A stretch of 64,000 nucleotides of DNA, from positions 1,116,001 to 1,180,000 of the forward strand of contig CAVXLZ010000001.1 in the NCBI GenBank assembly GCA_963762825.1, written 5' to 3'. The notes under the pieces were generated by a model. It did not search any database. It saw only the letters and a list, made by a program, of their open reading frames with translations, and was not told the DNA's origin. This DNA is from Miltoncostaea sp963762825 (GTDB lineage: Bacteria; Actinomycetota; Thermoleophilia; Miltoncostaeales; Miltoncostaeaceae). The position numbers were made by a program, and so were the translations under genes. This document shows, piece by piece, positions 38,930 through 46,911 of the stretch. The first letter of the stretch is position 1. Each line of letters begins with the position of its first letter.

Positions 38930-39919
38930 ATGTCGCGCGTGCTGGCAGTCGAGGCCGAAGCCCTCGAGCGGGTGTTCAAGGGCGGGATCCGGGCGGTGGA
39001 CGGTGTCGACCTCGCCATCGAGCGCGGCGAGGTCTTCGGCTTCCTCGGTCCGAACGGAGCGGGCAAGAGCACCACCGTGCGCATGCTCGTCACCCTGCTT
39101 CGCCCGACCGGCGGGCGGGCTTCCGTGGCCGGTCATGACCTCGTCGGTGATCCGGCAGCGGTCCGGCGCAGCATCGGAGTGGCGCTCCAGGATGCCGCCA
39201 TCGACCCGTACATGACCGGCCGCGAGCTGCTGCACCTGCAGGCCGTCCTCCACGGCTTCGACCGCGCGCGCGGGCGCTCGCGTGCACTCGATCTGCTCGA
39301 GAGGGTCGATCTCCAGGGTGCCGCCGACCGGCGGGTGGGGACCTACTCGGGCGGAATGCGGCGGCGACTCGATCTGGCTCTCGCCCTGGTGCACGAACCC
39401 GAGGTCCTCTTCCTGGACGAGCCCACGACCGGCCTCGACCCCATTTCACGGCTCACGCTCTGGAACGAGGTCCGGCGCCTCAACTCCGAGTCGGGCACGA
39501 CCGTCTTCCTCACGACCCAGTATCTGGAGGAGGCCGACCAGCTCGCCGGCCGCGTCGGGATCATCGACGGGGGCAGGATCGTCGCCGAGGGCACTCCCTC
39601 CGAGCTGAAGGCGCAGGTCGGCGACCCGACGCTCACGATCACCTTCGGGGACGCCGGCGACGTGCCCCGCGCAGCCCTGGCGCTGGCGCGGTTCGGCGAG
39701 CCGCTGCCCGCGCGGCCCGGGACGATCGCCGTCCGGCTGCCGGAGGGCGCGGCCGCCCTGCCATCGGTGGTCCGCTCCCTCGATGAGGCCGGCGTGCCGG
39801 CGACCGAGCTCGACTTCGCCCTGCCCTCCCTCGACGACGTATTCGTCGCGAAGACGGGGCGCCACCTCGAGGGCGAGGGCGCCGACGATGCCGCGGCGCT
39901 CACCGCGCCCGCGCAATGA
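38930..39919 (+). CDS. ABC exporter ATP-binding subunit (DrrA-like)
   Basis: 329 residues. Walker A GPNGAGKST (40-48), the Q loop, signature YSGGMRRRLDLA, Walker B VLFLDEPTTGLDP and the switch His region TTQYLEEADQLA are intact. The C-terminal extension (about 225-310), ending in the family's LPSLDDVFV, places it in the DrrA-type drug/lipid exporter group. GAGGAGGTG precedes ATG 38930 by 5 nt. The stop overlaps the first permease (ATGA). Substrate unknown. Confidence 0.95.
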   Translation: MSRVLAVEAEALERVFKGGIRAVDGVDLAIERGEVFGFLGPNGAGKSTTVRMLVTLLRPTGGRASVAGHDLVGDPAAVRRSIGVALQDAAIDPYMTGRELLHLQAVLHGFDRARGRSRALDLLERVDLQGAADRRVGTYSGGMRRRLDLALALVHEPEVLFLDEPTTGLDPISRLTLWNEVRRLNSESGTTVFLTTQYLEEADQLAGRVGIIDGGRIVAEGTPSELKAQVGDPTLTITFGDAGDVPRAALALARFGEPLPARPGTIAVRLPEGAAALPSVVRSLDEAGVPATELDFALPSLDDVFVAKTGRHLEGEGADDAAALTAPAQ

Positions 39920-40698
39920 GGCTGGCGCTCGAGCAGACCGGGGCCCTGGCGAAGCGGGCGATCGTCGGGACCCTGCGCAGCCCCCAGGCCCTCGTGCCGA
40001 GCCTCTTCTTCCCCCTCGTACTGATGGCGATCTTCACGGGCTCGTTCGGAAACGCACCGGGGACCATCCCGGGATTCCCCCCGGTGCGGGGATTCCTCGA
40101 CTTCGCGCTCGCGGGAGCGGTCCTCCAGGGGATCCTGATCGGCGGCACGAGCGCCGGATCGGCCTTCGCCCTCGACATCGAGGGCGGCTTCTTCGACCGC
40201 CTCGTCTCGTCGCCGGTCGCCCGCACGGCGATCCTCGTCGGCCGCCTCGTGGGCGGGGTGGTGTTCGCGGTAGCCCAGACGCTCCTGTTCGTCGCCATCG
40301 GGATCGCGTTCGGTGCGCGCGTGGAGGGTGGCGTGGCGGGCCTCGCCATCCTCCTCGTACTCGCCGCGCTGTTGGCAGTGGCCGTCGGAGGGCTCGGGAT
40401 CGTACTCGCGCTGCGTACCGGATCGGCCGAGGCCGTCCAGGGGACCTTCCCGCTGTTCTTCGCGCTGCTCTTCTTCTCCTCCGCCTTCTTCCCGCGCGAG
40501 ACGATGACCGGCTGGTTCAAGGCGGTCGCCGACGCGAACCCGATCTCGTACCTGGTCGAGGCGATGCGCGATCAGATCGTCGTCGGCGTGGAGCCGCGAC
40601 CGACCCTGATCGGCCTCGCCGTGGTCCTCGGACTGGCCGCATCAGCCGTGGCGGGCAGCTACCTCGCCTTCCGGAGCCGGCTGAGGAGCGCGCTGTGA
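39916..40698 (+). CDS. ABC-2 type permease (first)
   Basis: 260 residues with six predicted membrane helices. The core RNGL-like region and the amphipathic signature around FFSSAFFPRETMTGWFKAVADANPISYLVEAMR are typical of DrrB-type exporters. ATG 39916 overlaps the ATPase stop, and its own stop overlaps the second permease by 1 nt (TGATG). Confidence 0.93.
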   Translation: MRLALEQTGALAKRAIVGTLRSPQALVPSLFFPLVLMAIFTGSFGNAPGTIPGFPPVRGFLDFALAGAVLQGILIGGTSAGSAFALDIEGGFFDRLVSSPVARTAILVGRLVGGVVFAVAQTLLFVAIGIAFGARVEGGVAGLAILLVLAALLAVAVGGLGIVLALRTGSAEAVQGTFPLFFALLFFSSAFFPRETMTGWFKAVADANPISYLVEAMRDQIVVGVEPRPTLIGLAVVLGLAASAVAGSYLAFRSRLRSAL

Positions 40699-41462
40699 TG
40701 CACGTCCTCGCCGTGAGCCGGGGGCTCGCGTGGCGGAGCCTGATCCTGGTGCGCCGCATGCCCTCGGTGTTCCTGCCCTCGCTCATCATGCCCCTCTTCA
40801 TCCTGGTCGCGACCGCGGGGGCGTTCCGGGGGATCTCCCAGTTGCCTCAGTTCTCCGGAGCCTCCTACCTCGCGTTCACCATCCCCCTGGCCACCGTGAT
40901 GGGAGCCGGGTTCGCCGGGATCAACGCCGGCATGACGCTGGCGCGCGACATCGAGGGTGGCTTCGTCGACCGCCTCGTGGCGAGCCCGGCCCCGCGCGTC
41001 ACCCTGGTGCTCGGGCCCCTGCTCGCGGCGGCGGCCCGCAGCCTCTTCACGACGACCGTCGTGCTGTGCGCGGGCCTGATCGGCGGGGTCGGACTGCCCG
41101 GGGTCCTCGAGACCGCCGTGATCTACCTCCTGGCGATCGGCTTCTCGGCGGCGACCGCGTGCTGGGCGATGGGGGTCGCCTTCCGGGCGCGGACGATCCA
41201 GGCCGCCCCACTGATGCAGGTCGTCGTCTTCCTGTCGGTCTTCACGTCGGTGGCCTACGCCCCGCGGGAGGTCCTCACCGGCTGGCTGCACCACGCGGCC
41301 AACGTCAACCCAGTGACCTACCTGATCGAGGCGTCCCGGGCCGCGGAGCTGCAGACCATCGGATGGGGCGAGCTATGGCCCGCGATCCTCGCGGTGACGG
41401 GCCTGATCGCGGCGCTCGGAACGTGGGCGCTGTCCGGACTCGCGGGGCTCGGAAGACGGTGA
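40698..41462 (+). CDS. ABC-2 type permease (second)
   Basis: 254 residues, a paralogue of the preceding permease, with matching LARDIEGGFVDRLVASPAPR (first copy: LDIEGGFFDRLVSSPVAR) and YAPREVLTGWLHHAANVNPVTYLIEASR. Two similar permeases with one ATPase imply a heterodimeric exporter. ATG 40698 is coupled to the first permease. It ends 2 nt from the convergent small gene at 41465. Confidence 0.93.
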   Translation: MHVLAVSRGLAWRSLILVRRMPSVFLPSLIMPLFILVATAGAFRGISQLPQFSGASYLAFTIPLATVMGAGFAGINAGMTLARDIEGGFVDRLVASPAPRVTLVLGPLLAAAARSLFTTTVVLCAGLIGGVGLPGVLETAVIYLLAIGFSAATACWAMGVAFRARTIQAAPLMQVVVFLSVFTSVAYAPREVLTGWLHHAANVNPVTYLIEASRAAELQTIGWGELWPAILAVTGLIAALGTWALSGLAGLGRR

Positions 41463-41464
41463 GA

Positions 41465-41656
41465 TCAACCGCCCGTCCGGCGCTGATGCGAGCGCAGCGC
41501 GAACCATCCGGCGACGAAGACCAGGAAGATCAGCCCTGCCACCTCCAGCGCGCCGAGGGCGAGGGCGACCATCTGCACGGCGAAGAGGGCGCAGGCGGCG
41601 GCGACCAGCGCGATGCCGACGCGGCGGCGGCGGGCCTCTTCAGGAGAGCGCTCCAT
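41465..41656 (-). CDS. Small two-helix membrane protein (63 aa)
   Basis: Not recognised. MERSPEEARRRRVGIALVAA begins a charged N-terminus followed by two hydrophobic segments (about 13-33 and 36-55) and a basic tail (SHQRRTGG), the layout of a small membrane hairpin. It faces the ABC exporter operon and is divergent from the cell-wall protein gene at 41733. ATG 41656 is the only good start. Confidence 0.6.
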   Translation of the reverse strand: MERSPEEARRRRVGIALVAAACALFAVQMVALALGALEVAGLIFLVFVAGWFALRSHQRRTGG

Positions 41657-41732
41657 ACGCCGACGAGAGTATCGGACCCGTTGTGACCGACCTCCACAGG
41701 ACTGCGTGAACACCTCCCCTACACTCCTCCGG

Positions 41733-42851
41733 ATGCGTCTCCGGGTCCTGTCCGCCGCGCTCGCCGCCACCGCGGCCGTCGCCGCCATGCCGTCCACGGC
41801 ACCCGCCCAGACGACGGTCGTGTCGTCGATGAGCTGCATCGCCCAGACCGACGCCGCGGGGATCGACGCGATGCTGGGACGCGCCGGCAGCCCGCTCGCT
41901 GGCGAGGGCAGCGCCTTCGTCGCGGAAGGCCTGGCATCGGGGGTCGACCCGCGCGCGCTGGTGGCGATCGCCGCCCACGAGACGTTGCTCTCGACCTACG
42001 TCCCCTCGCAGGCGATCCACAATCCGTTCGGCCTGGGCCCCGGCATCGCCTTCGCGTCGGACGCCCACGCGATCGCGCGTGCGGCGCGCACCCTGGCCGC
42101 CTACTACCTCCCGGAGGGACGCATCACGCTCGGCGCCATCGGGGCGAAGTGGGCCCCGATCGGGGTCGCCAACGATCCGACGGGGCTCAACCGGAACTGG
42201 ACGACCGGCGTCGGCGCCTACTACTCGGCGCTCGGGGGCGACCCCGGCCGTCCCGTGCTGAGCGCCTCGCAGGACGCGAGCCCGGCCTGCCTCGGAGCGC
42301 CTTCCCTCTCACCCCCGATCGCCTCCCGACCGGCGTCCGGACCACCCGTCGTGACCGCGTGGGGTGGCGCCGCGCCGCGAGTGGGCGGGCCGACAGCGGG
42401 CGACGGAGCCGACCCGGAATCGGGCGCACCCGCCCTCCTCGAGGGCTTCGTGTTCCCACTCGCCCTGCCCCAGGGCGACCCGGCGGTCTACCGAGACGCG
42501 TTCTCCGAGCCCGGCGCAACCGAATGCGCAGGCGGCCGCCACCAGTGCGCCCTCACCCTGGCGAGCGCGCCGGGAACGGTCGCGGTGGCGATGGTCGCCG
42601 GCACCCTGCGGCGGGCCGAGCCGGCCGAGTCCGAGCAGGGCATGGCCTTCTGGATCGAGACCTCCGAGGGCGATCGCCTCGGCTACGGGCCTCTCGCGTC
42701 GTATTCGGACGGGATCGGCGATGGCGTCGCCGTCGCCGCGGGCCACCCGCTGGGGCGGGTCGCAGGGTGGGTCCGGATCGCCTGGGAGCGCGCCGGGCAG
42801 CGGATCAATCCCTTCCCGCTGCTCGAGGCCACCCGCCCGCCGAGCGGCTAG
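41733..42851 (+). CDS. Secreted glucosaminidase-like protein with a degenerate LytM (M23-like) domain
   Basis: 372 residues. Signal peptide 1-25 (ends in STAPAQ). A glucosaminidase/lysozyme-like domain (about 40-165) shows GVDPRALVAIAAHETLLS, IHNPFGLGPG and LNRNWTTGVGAYYSALGG. After a Pro/Ala linker comes a beta domain (about 230-370) that follows the M23 pattern (FPLALP...AGGRHQCALTL...GTLRRAEP...LGRVAGWVRIAWE...RINPFPLL). The zinc ligands look lost: HxxxD is HQCAL and HLHFE is WVRIAWE. This suggests wall binding or activation, as in EnvC/NlpD-like dead LytM proteins. TACACT at 41720-41725 lies 7 nt before ATG 41733. Confidence 0.75.
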   Translation: MRLRVLSAALAATAAVAAMPSTAPAQTTVVSSMSCIAQTDAAGIDAMLGRAGSPLAGEGSAFVAEGLASGVDPRALVAIAAHETLLSTYVPSQAIHNPFGLGPGIAFASDAHAIARAARTLAAYYLPEGRITLGAIGAKWAPIGVANDPTGLNRNWTTGVGAYYSALGGDPGRPVLSASQDASPACLGAPSLSPPIASRPASGPPVVTAWGGAAPRVGGPTAGDGADPESGAPALLEGFVFPLALPQGDPAVYRDAFSEPGATECAGGRHQCALTLASAPGTVAVAMVAGTLRRAEPAESEQGMAFWIETSEGDRLGYGPLASYSDGIGDGVAVAAGHPLGRVAGWVRIAWERAGQRINPFPLLEATRPPSG

Positions 42852-42871
42852 CGTCCACGAGACGCCACACC

Positions 42872-43264
42872 GTGCCGGAGGTTCCGGACCCCCAGGACGT
42901 CCTCGGCGAGTTCCTGGAGCTCTACGCGGCGGGGCGCTTCTTCGAGGCCCACGAGGTGCTCGAGGGAGCCTGGCGTCGCTCTCCCGAGGCGCCCATGCCC
43001 TTCCTGCAGGGGCTCATCCAGTGGGCGGTGTCACTCGAGCACCACCGGAGGGGCAATGCCCACGGCGCCCGGGTCCTGCTCGAGCGGGCGATGCGGAACC
43101 TGGCGCACGCGCCCGCCGGATCCCTCGGCATCGACATCTCCGCCTGCCACGCGGCCGCTCCCGGTCTCAGGCGCTCCTTCGGGCGCTGGGAGGACGGCGG
43201 CGCGCGACCGGCGGTCGATCCGCCGCCGATCCGACGTCGGCGTGAGGGGGACGATCGCGCGTAG
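42872..43264 (+). CDS. DUF309 domain protein
   Basis: 130 residues. The family motif FLELYAAGRFFEAHEVLEGAW is at about 13-33, with a second helical segment PFLQGLIQWAVSLEHHRRGN. DUF309 proteins are small helical bundles of unknown function with conserved His/Glu. The C-terminus (RPAVDPPPIRRRREGDDRA) is likely disordered. GTG 42872 is the best start. It is followed 38 nt later by the oxidoreductase gene on the same strand. Confidence 0.85.
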   Translation: MPEVPDPQDVLGEFLELYAAGRFFEAHEVLEGAWRRSPEAPMPFLQGLIQWAVSLEHHRRGNAHGARVLLERAMRNLAHAPAGSLGIDISACHAAAPGLRRSFGRWEDGGARPAVDPPPIRRRREGDDRA

Positions 43265-43302
43265 GCTGGGGTTGATCCGCTCAGCCACCGAGAGGCGGGA
43301 AA

Positions 43303-44301
43303 GTGAACGCCATCGTCCTCACCGAGACCGGGGCACCGGAGGTCCTCCGCACGACCACGGCGCCTGACCCCGTCGCCGGGGCGGGCGAGGTGGTCGTCGC
43401 GCTGCGGGCCGCCGCCCTCAACCGCCGTGACGTCTTCCTGCGCAAGGGCATCGCGCCGAGCCCCCTGCCGGTCATCCCCGGCTCCGACGGCGCCGGTGTC
43501 GTCCACTCGCTCGGAGAAGGCGCCGCGGGTGTTTCGGAGGGCGACGAGGTCGTCATCCTGCCCTCGCTGGGATGGGGCGGCGGCGAGGACGCCCCATCCC
43601 CCGGCTTCCGCATCCTGGGCGGCCCCGACGACGGCACCTACGCCGAGCTGATCCGCGTCCCGGCCGAGAATGTCTTCCCGAAGCCCGCGCGCCTCTCGTT
43701 CGAGGAGGCCGCCGCGCTCCCCCTGGCCGGCCTCACCGCCTACCGCGCGCTGGTCAGCCGGGCCGGGATCCGCTCCGGCGAGACCGTCCTGATCCTGGGC
43801 ATCGGCGGCGGGGTGGCCACGATCGCCCTCCATCTCGCGCGCGCCGCCGGGTGCCGCGTGATCGCCACCTCCTCGTCCGACGCCAAGCTGGCGCGTGCAA
43901 GGGACCTCGGCGCGGCCGGGGGCGTCAACTACGCCGACGGCGATTGGGTCGCCGCCGTGAAGGAGCTGTCCAGGGGTGGCGTCGACGTGGTGATCGACTC
44001 GGTCGGGTCCACCTGGGCCGACAGCGTCAACTGCGTGCGACCCGGGGGCCGCGTCGTCGTCTTCGGCGGCACCGGGGGCGGCAAGGTGGAGATGATGGTC
44101 CGCCCGGTGACGATGGGGCAGATCTCGCTCCTCGGCACCACCATGGGGAGCCCCCGCGATTTCGCCGGTCTACTGGCCGCCGTCGCCCATCAGGACTGGA
44201 CCCCGGTGATCGACTCCGTGCGCCCCCTGGCGGAGGTGGCAGCCGCCCACGCCCGCGAGGAGGCGGGAGAGCACTTCGGGAAGCTCGTGCTCACGATCTG
44301 A
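43303..44301 (+). CDS. Zinc-independent quinone oxidoreductase-like dehydrogenase (MDR family)
   Basis: 332 residues of the medium-chain dehydrogenase/reductase fold: GroES-like domain (1-125) with AALNRRDVFLRKG and PVIPGSDGAGVV, and the Rossmann domain with VLILGIGGGVATIALHLARAAG (about 158-179). The structural and catalytic zinc Cys ligands of alcohol dehydrogenases are absent, so a quinone- or enone-reducing enzyme is likely. GTG 43303 follows AGAGGCGGGAAA. NADPH preference is inferred from ATSSSDAKL after the Gly motif. Confidence 0.92.
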   Translation: MNAIVLTETGAPEVLRTTTAPDPVAGAGEVVVALRAAALNRRDVFLRKGIAPSPLPVIPGSDGAGVVHSLGEGAAGVSEGDEVVILPSLGWGGGEDAPSPGFRILGGPDDGTYAELIRVPAENVFPKPARLSFEEAAALPLAGLTAYRALVSRAGIRSGETVLILGIGGGVATIALHLARAAGCRVIATSSSDAKLARARDLGAAGGVNYADGDWVAAVKELSRGGVDVVIDSVGSTWADSVNCVRPGGRVVVFGGTGGGKVEMMVRPVTMGQISLLGTTMGSPRDFAGLLAAVAHQDWTPVIDSVRPLAEVAAAHAREEAGEHFGKLVLTI

Positions 44302-44385
44302 GCGCCACCGACCAGAGCTGGTGGCGGCCACGGCGTCGCGGATCGACCGGCTGGCCGAGCATGCCCTTCGCTAGGGTCCCCAGCC

Positions 44386-45417
44386 GTGGATCTCGACCTG
44401 CTCACGACCCTCTGCGAGGTGGCCGGGACATCCGGGCGCGAGGATCGGGTCCGCGAGGTCGTGCGCCCGCGACTCGAGGAGCTCTGCGAGCGCGTCGAAA
44501 TCGATCCGCTCGGAAACCTGACGGGCATCCGGCCGGGTGACGGGCCGCGCCTGATGCTCGCGGCGCACATGGACGAGATCGGCCTGATGGTCACTCACGT
44601 CGATGAGCGCGGCTTCGTCCGCATGATCCCGATCGGCGGCTGGGACGCGCGCACGCTGGTCGGCCAGCGCGTGTGCGTGCACGGGAGGGAGGACCTCGAG
44701 GGCATCGTGGGCCTGCCGCCGGTCCACCTGCTCGATCAGAAGGACCGCGCGAAGGCCCTCGAGGTGACCGATCTCGCCATCGACCTGGGACTGCCCGGCG
44801 ATCGCGTGCGGGAACTGGTGCGCGCGGGCGACGCCGCGACCCGCATCCGCCCCCTCCGACGGATGGGCGACCTGGTGACCGGCAAGAGCCTCGACGACCG
44901 CGTCGGGGTGTTCGTGATGCTCGAGGCCCTCCGGATAGCCGGCCCGTCGCCGGCCGAGGTCGTGGCCACCGCCACGGTGCAGGAGGAGGTGGGCCTGCGC
45001 GGGGCGCGCGTCGCCACGACCCGCGTGAGGCCCCAGATCGCACTCGCCATCGACACGTGCCCCGCGAACGACGGCCCCGGCGCGCCGCCCGGCGGCGCTA
45101 CGACGCGCCTCGGCCTCGGTACCGCCATCCGCGTCATGGACGCGAGCGCGATCGGCGCGCCCGCGCTGGTCGATCTACTCACCCGCGTCGCCTCCGAGCG
45201 GGACATCCCGCACCAGTTCCACGTGGCCAACCGCGGGGGCACGGACACCGGGAGCCTCCAGCTGGCAGGAGAGGGGGCGATCGCAGGGTGCGTCTCGATC
45301 CCGACCCGCTATGTCCACTCCAGCGTGGAGGCGTGCCACCCAGACGACATCGAGGCTTCGATCCGGCTGGTCGCGGGGCTCATCGAGCGCATCGGCGAGC
45401 TGGAAGGCCCCGCCTGA
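44386..45417 (+). CDS. M42-family metalloaminopeptidase
   Basis: 343 residues of the TET/glutamyl aminopeptidase family, which form dodecameric cages. Metal ligands and the catalytic pair are present: AAHMDEIGLM (H61, D63), GKSLDDRVGV (Asp near 170), TVQEEVGLRG (E200/E201), IDTCPAND and the final His in TRYVHSSVEAC. A PDZ-like inserted domain spans about 70-150. TAGGGT at 44372-44377 is 8 nt before GTG 44386. The stop TGA sits between CCCCGCC and GGCGAGG (a small hairpin). Confidence 0.94.
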   Translation: MDLDLLTTLCEVAGTSGREDRVREVVRPRLEELCERVEIDPLGNLTGIRPGDGPRLMLAAHMDEIGLMVTHVDERGFVRMIPIGGWDARTLVGQRVCVHGREDLEGIVGLPPVHLLDQKDRAKALEVTDLAIDLGLPGDRVRELVRAGDAATRIRPLRRMGDLVTGKSLDDRVGVFVMLEALRIAGPSPAEVVATATVQEEVGLRGARVATTRVRPQIALAIDTCPANDGPGAPPGGATTRLGLGTAIRVMDASAIGAPALVDLLTRVASERDIPHQFHVANRGGTDTGSLQLAGEGAIAGCVSIPTRYVHSSVEACHPDDIEASIRLVAGLIERIGELEGPA

Positions 45418-45465
45418 GGCGAGGGATCCGCGCGTGCCATGCCGCGAGACGTGACCGATCCGGGC

Positions 45466-46338
45466 TCAGGCGATGAGGATGCCGACGGCCAGGGCGCCGA
45501 CCAGAAGGCCCCCGACCGCCGCCCAACCCGGTGTCCCGATCCGCCCGTAGGCGAGGTGCCCGCGCCCGAAACCCGAGAGCACCAGCCCCGCAGCGGCACC
45601 GCCGACGATCCCGCCGATGTGACCACCGATCGAAATGCCCGGGAGCACGAACGTGATGCCCAGGTTCAGGAGCAGCAGCATCCCGACGGATGATCCGAGC
45701 AGCGCAACACCGCGTTGGCGCTCGAGCAGGTAGAGGGCGGCCATGAGACCGAAGACCCCTCCCGATGCCCCGATGGTCGGCGAGTCGGGGCTCAGGGCGA
45801 GCGCGCCGACCGACCCCCAGAGCACGGCGGAGAAGTAGACCGCGAGGAAGCGCCCGGTGCCGACGTAGCGCTCGAGCGCTCCTCCGAGGATCCACAACAG
45901 GTACATGTTGAAGCCGATGTGGATGATCGAGGCGTGGAGGAAGGCGCCGGTCAGCATGCGCCACCACTCGCCATCGGCGATCGCCGGCCCGAAGACCGCC
46001 CCGTCCCCGACCAGGCTCGACGCATCGGCATTCTGGAGCCCGCCCGCCTGGATGGCCTGGGCCAGGTAGAAGACGATGTTCAGCGCGAGCAGCGCACCGG
46101 TCGCGATCATGGTGTCGGCGCCCGCACCCGCGCGGGTGCGCAGACGGCTCACCCCGGCCGATGCCGCGGAGGCGCCGCCCCGGGCGCACTCGGGGCAGCG
46201 GACCCCGACCGCGGCGGTCGTCATGCACGAGGTGCAGATCGGCCTCTCGCAGCTCGAGCACGAGAGGAGGGTCTCGCGGTTCGGATGCCGGTAGCAGTGC
46301 ATCGTCTCCGACGCCGATGTCTCGGTGGAAGCGTCCAT
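45466..46338 (-). CDS. Rhomboid intramembrane protease with N-terminal zinc finger
   Basis: 290 residues. The cytosolic N-terminus carries a B-box-like Cys/His cluster (CYRHPNRETLLSCSSCERPICTSCM, then VRCPECA). Six or seven membrane helices follow with HIGFNMYLLW (H140, N144), the nucleophile S192 in GASGGVFGLMAALYL and the catalytic H240 in GGHIGGIVGG. Zinc-finger rhomboids are common in Actinobacteria; substrates are unknown. ATG 46338 is chosen because TACCCT (46353-46348) ends 9 nt upstream; a longer start at 46362 would place the -10 inside the gene. Confidence 0.92.
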   Translation of the reverse strand: MDASTETSASETMHCYRHPNRETLLSCSSCERPICTSCMTTAAVGVRCPECARGGASAASAGVSRLRTRAGAGADTMIATGALLALNIVFYLAQAIQAGGLQNADASSLVGDGAVFGPAIADGEWWRMLTGAFLHASIIHIGFNMYLLWILGGALERYVGTGRFLAVYFSAVLWGSVGALALSPDSPTIGASGGVFGLMAALYLLERQRGVALLGSSVGMLLLLNLGITFVLPGISIGGHIGGIVGGAAAGLVLSGFGRGHLAYGRIGTPGWAAVGGLLVGALAVGILIA

Positions 46339-46389
46339 CGACGCGCAAGGGTAGCGCGCCATCGGGTCGTTGCCCGCGTGAGCGGGCCC

Positions 46390-46755
46390 TCATCCTCTCC
46401 GTCGCACGCCCATCCGCGCCGTTGGGCGTGCGACGGCCCGGCGGCGGTGGGACGCGACGAAGCTCACGAGGGCGGCGGCGAAGAGGCCGATCGCGGTGCG
46501 CGTAGGGCTCACCAACCAGCAGACGCCCAGCACGAGGACGGCACACACGATCAGGGCGAGTCGCGCCCGCATGAGGGTGGATCGAGGTCGGCGGCGGGAG
46601 GGGACGGCGGCCCGGAAGCGATCGACCGCGAGCTCCTCCTCGAGCGTGCGCGGGCCATGCCTCTCGGGCGGCGCCGCGAGGTCGCTCCACGCCTCCCGAC
46701 CGGCGACGCGGGCGACGACCGCGAGTTCCGCGTCGGTGGGGGTGGCTGAACGCAT
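46390..46755 (-). CDS. Hypothetical membrane protein (121 aa)
   Basis: Not recognised. The N-terminal half (MRSATPTDAELAVVARVAGR...) is soluble and charged; two hydrophobic segments (about 65-82 and 88-103) follow, with a strongly basic tail (RRRAVARPTARMGVRRRG). GAGGAG lies 9 nt before ATG 46755, supporting a real gene. It lies downstream of nothing on its strand and is divergent from gltB. Confidence 0.65.
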   Translation of the reverse strand: MRSATPTDAELAVVARVAGREAWSDLAAPPERHGPRTLEEELAVDRFRAAVPSRRRPRSTLMRARLALIVCAVLVLGVCWLVSPTRTAIGLFAAALVSFVASHRRRAVARPTARMGVRRRG

Positions 46756-46809
46756 CTCAGACCACTCCTCGGCACCGATGCGTCCGACTTGAGCGCCCCC
46801 GCGAACGCG

Positions 46810-46838
46810 TTGACGGCATCACCGCAGCCGGGTTTACT
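46810..46838 (+). promoter_or_regulatory. gltB promoter
   Basis: TTGACG (46810-46815), 17-nt spacer, TTTACT (46833-46838). The start of transcription is expected near 46845, giving a leader of about 67 nt that opens with the hairpin at 46849-46873. This is one of few genes here with both a -35 and a leader. Confidence 0.65.
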
Positions 46839-46848
46839 TGGCGTTCGC

Positions 46849-46873
46849 ACGCCGGTCCGTCATGGGCCGGCGT
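46849..46873 (+). promoter_or_regulatory. 5' leader hairpin of gltB
   Basis: ACGCCGGTCC-GTCAT-GGGCCGGCGT: a 10-bp stem (one T-G pair) with a 5-nt loop, about 5 nt after the predicted transcription start. It could stabilise the message, act as a regulator-binding palindrome (arms are a 7-bp perfect inverted repeat) or be part of a switch. No known riboswitch consensus is recognised. Confidence 0.45.
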
Positions 46874-46911
46874 CAGCGTGTTCGCAGGCCCCACGATCGA
46901 GAGGCCCGTGC

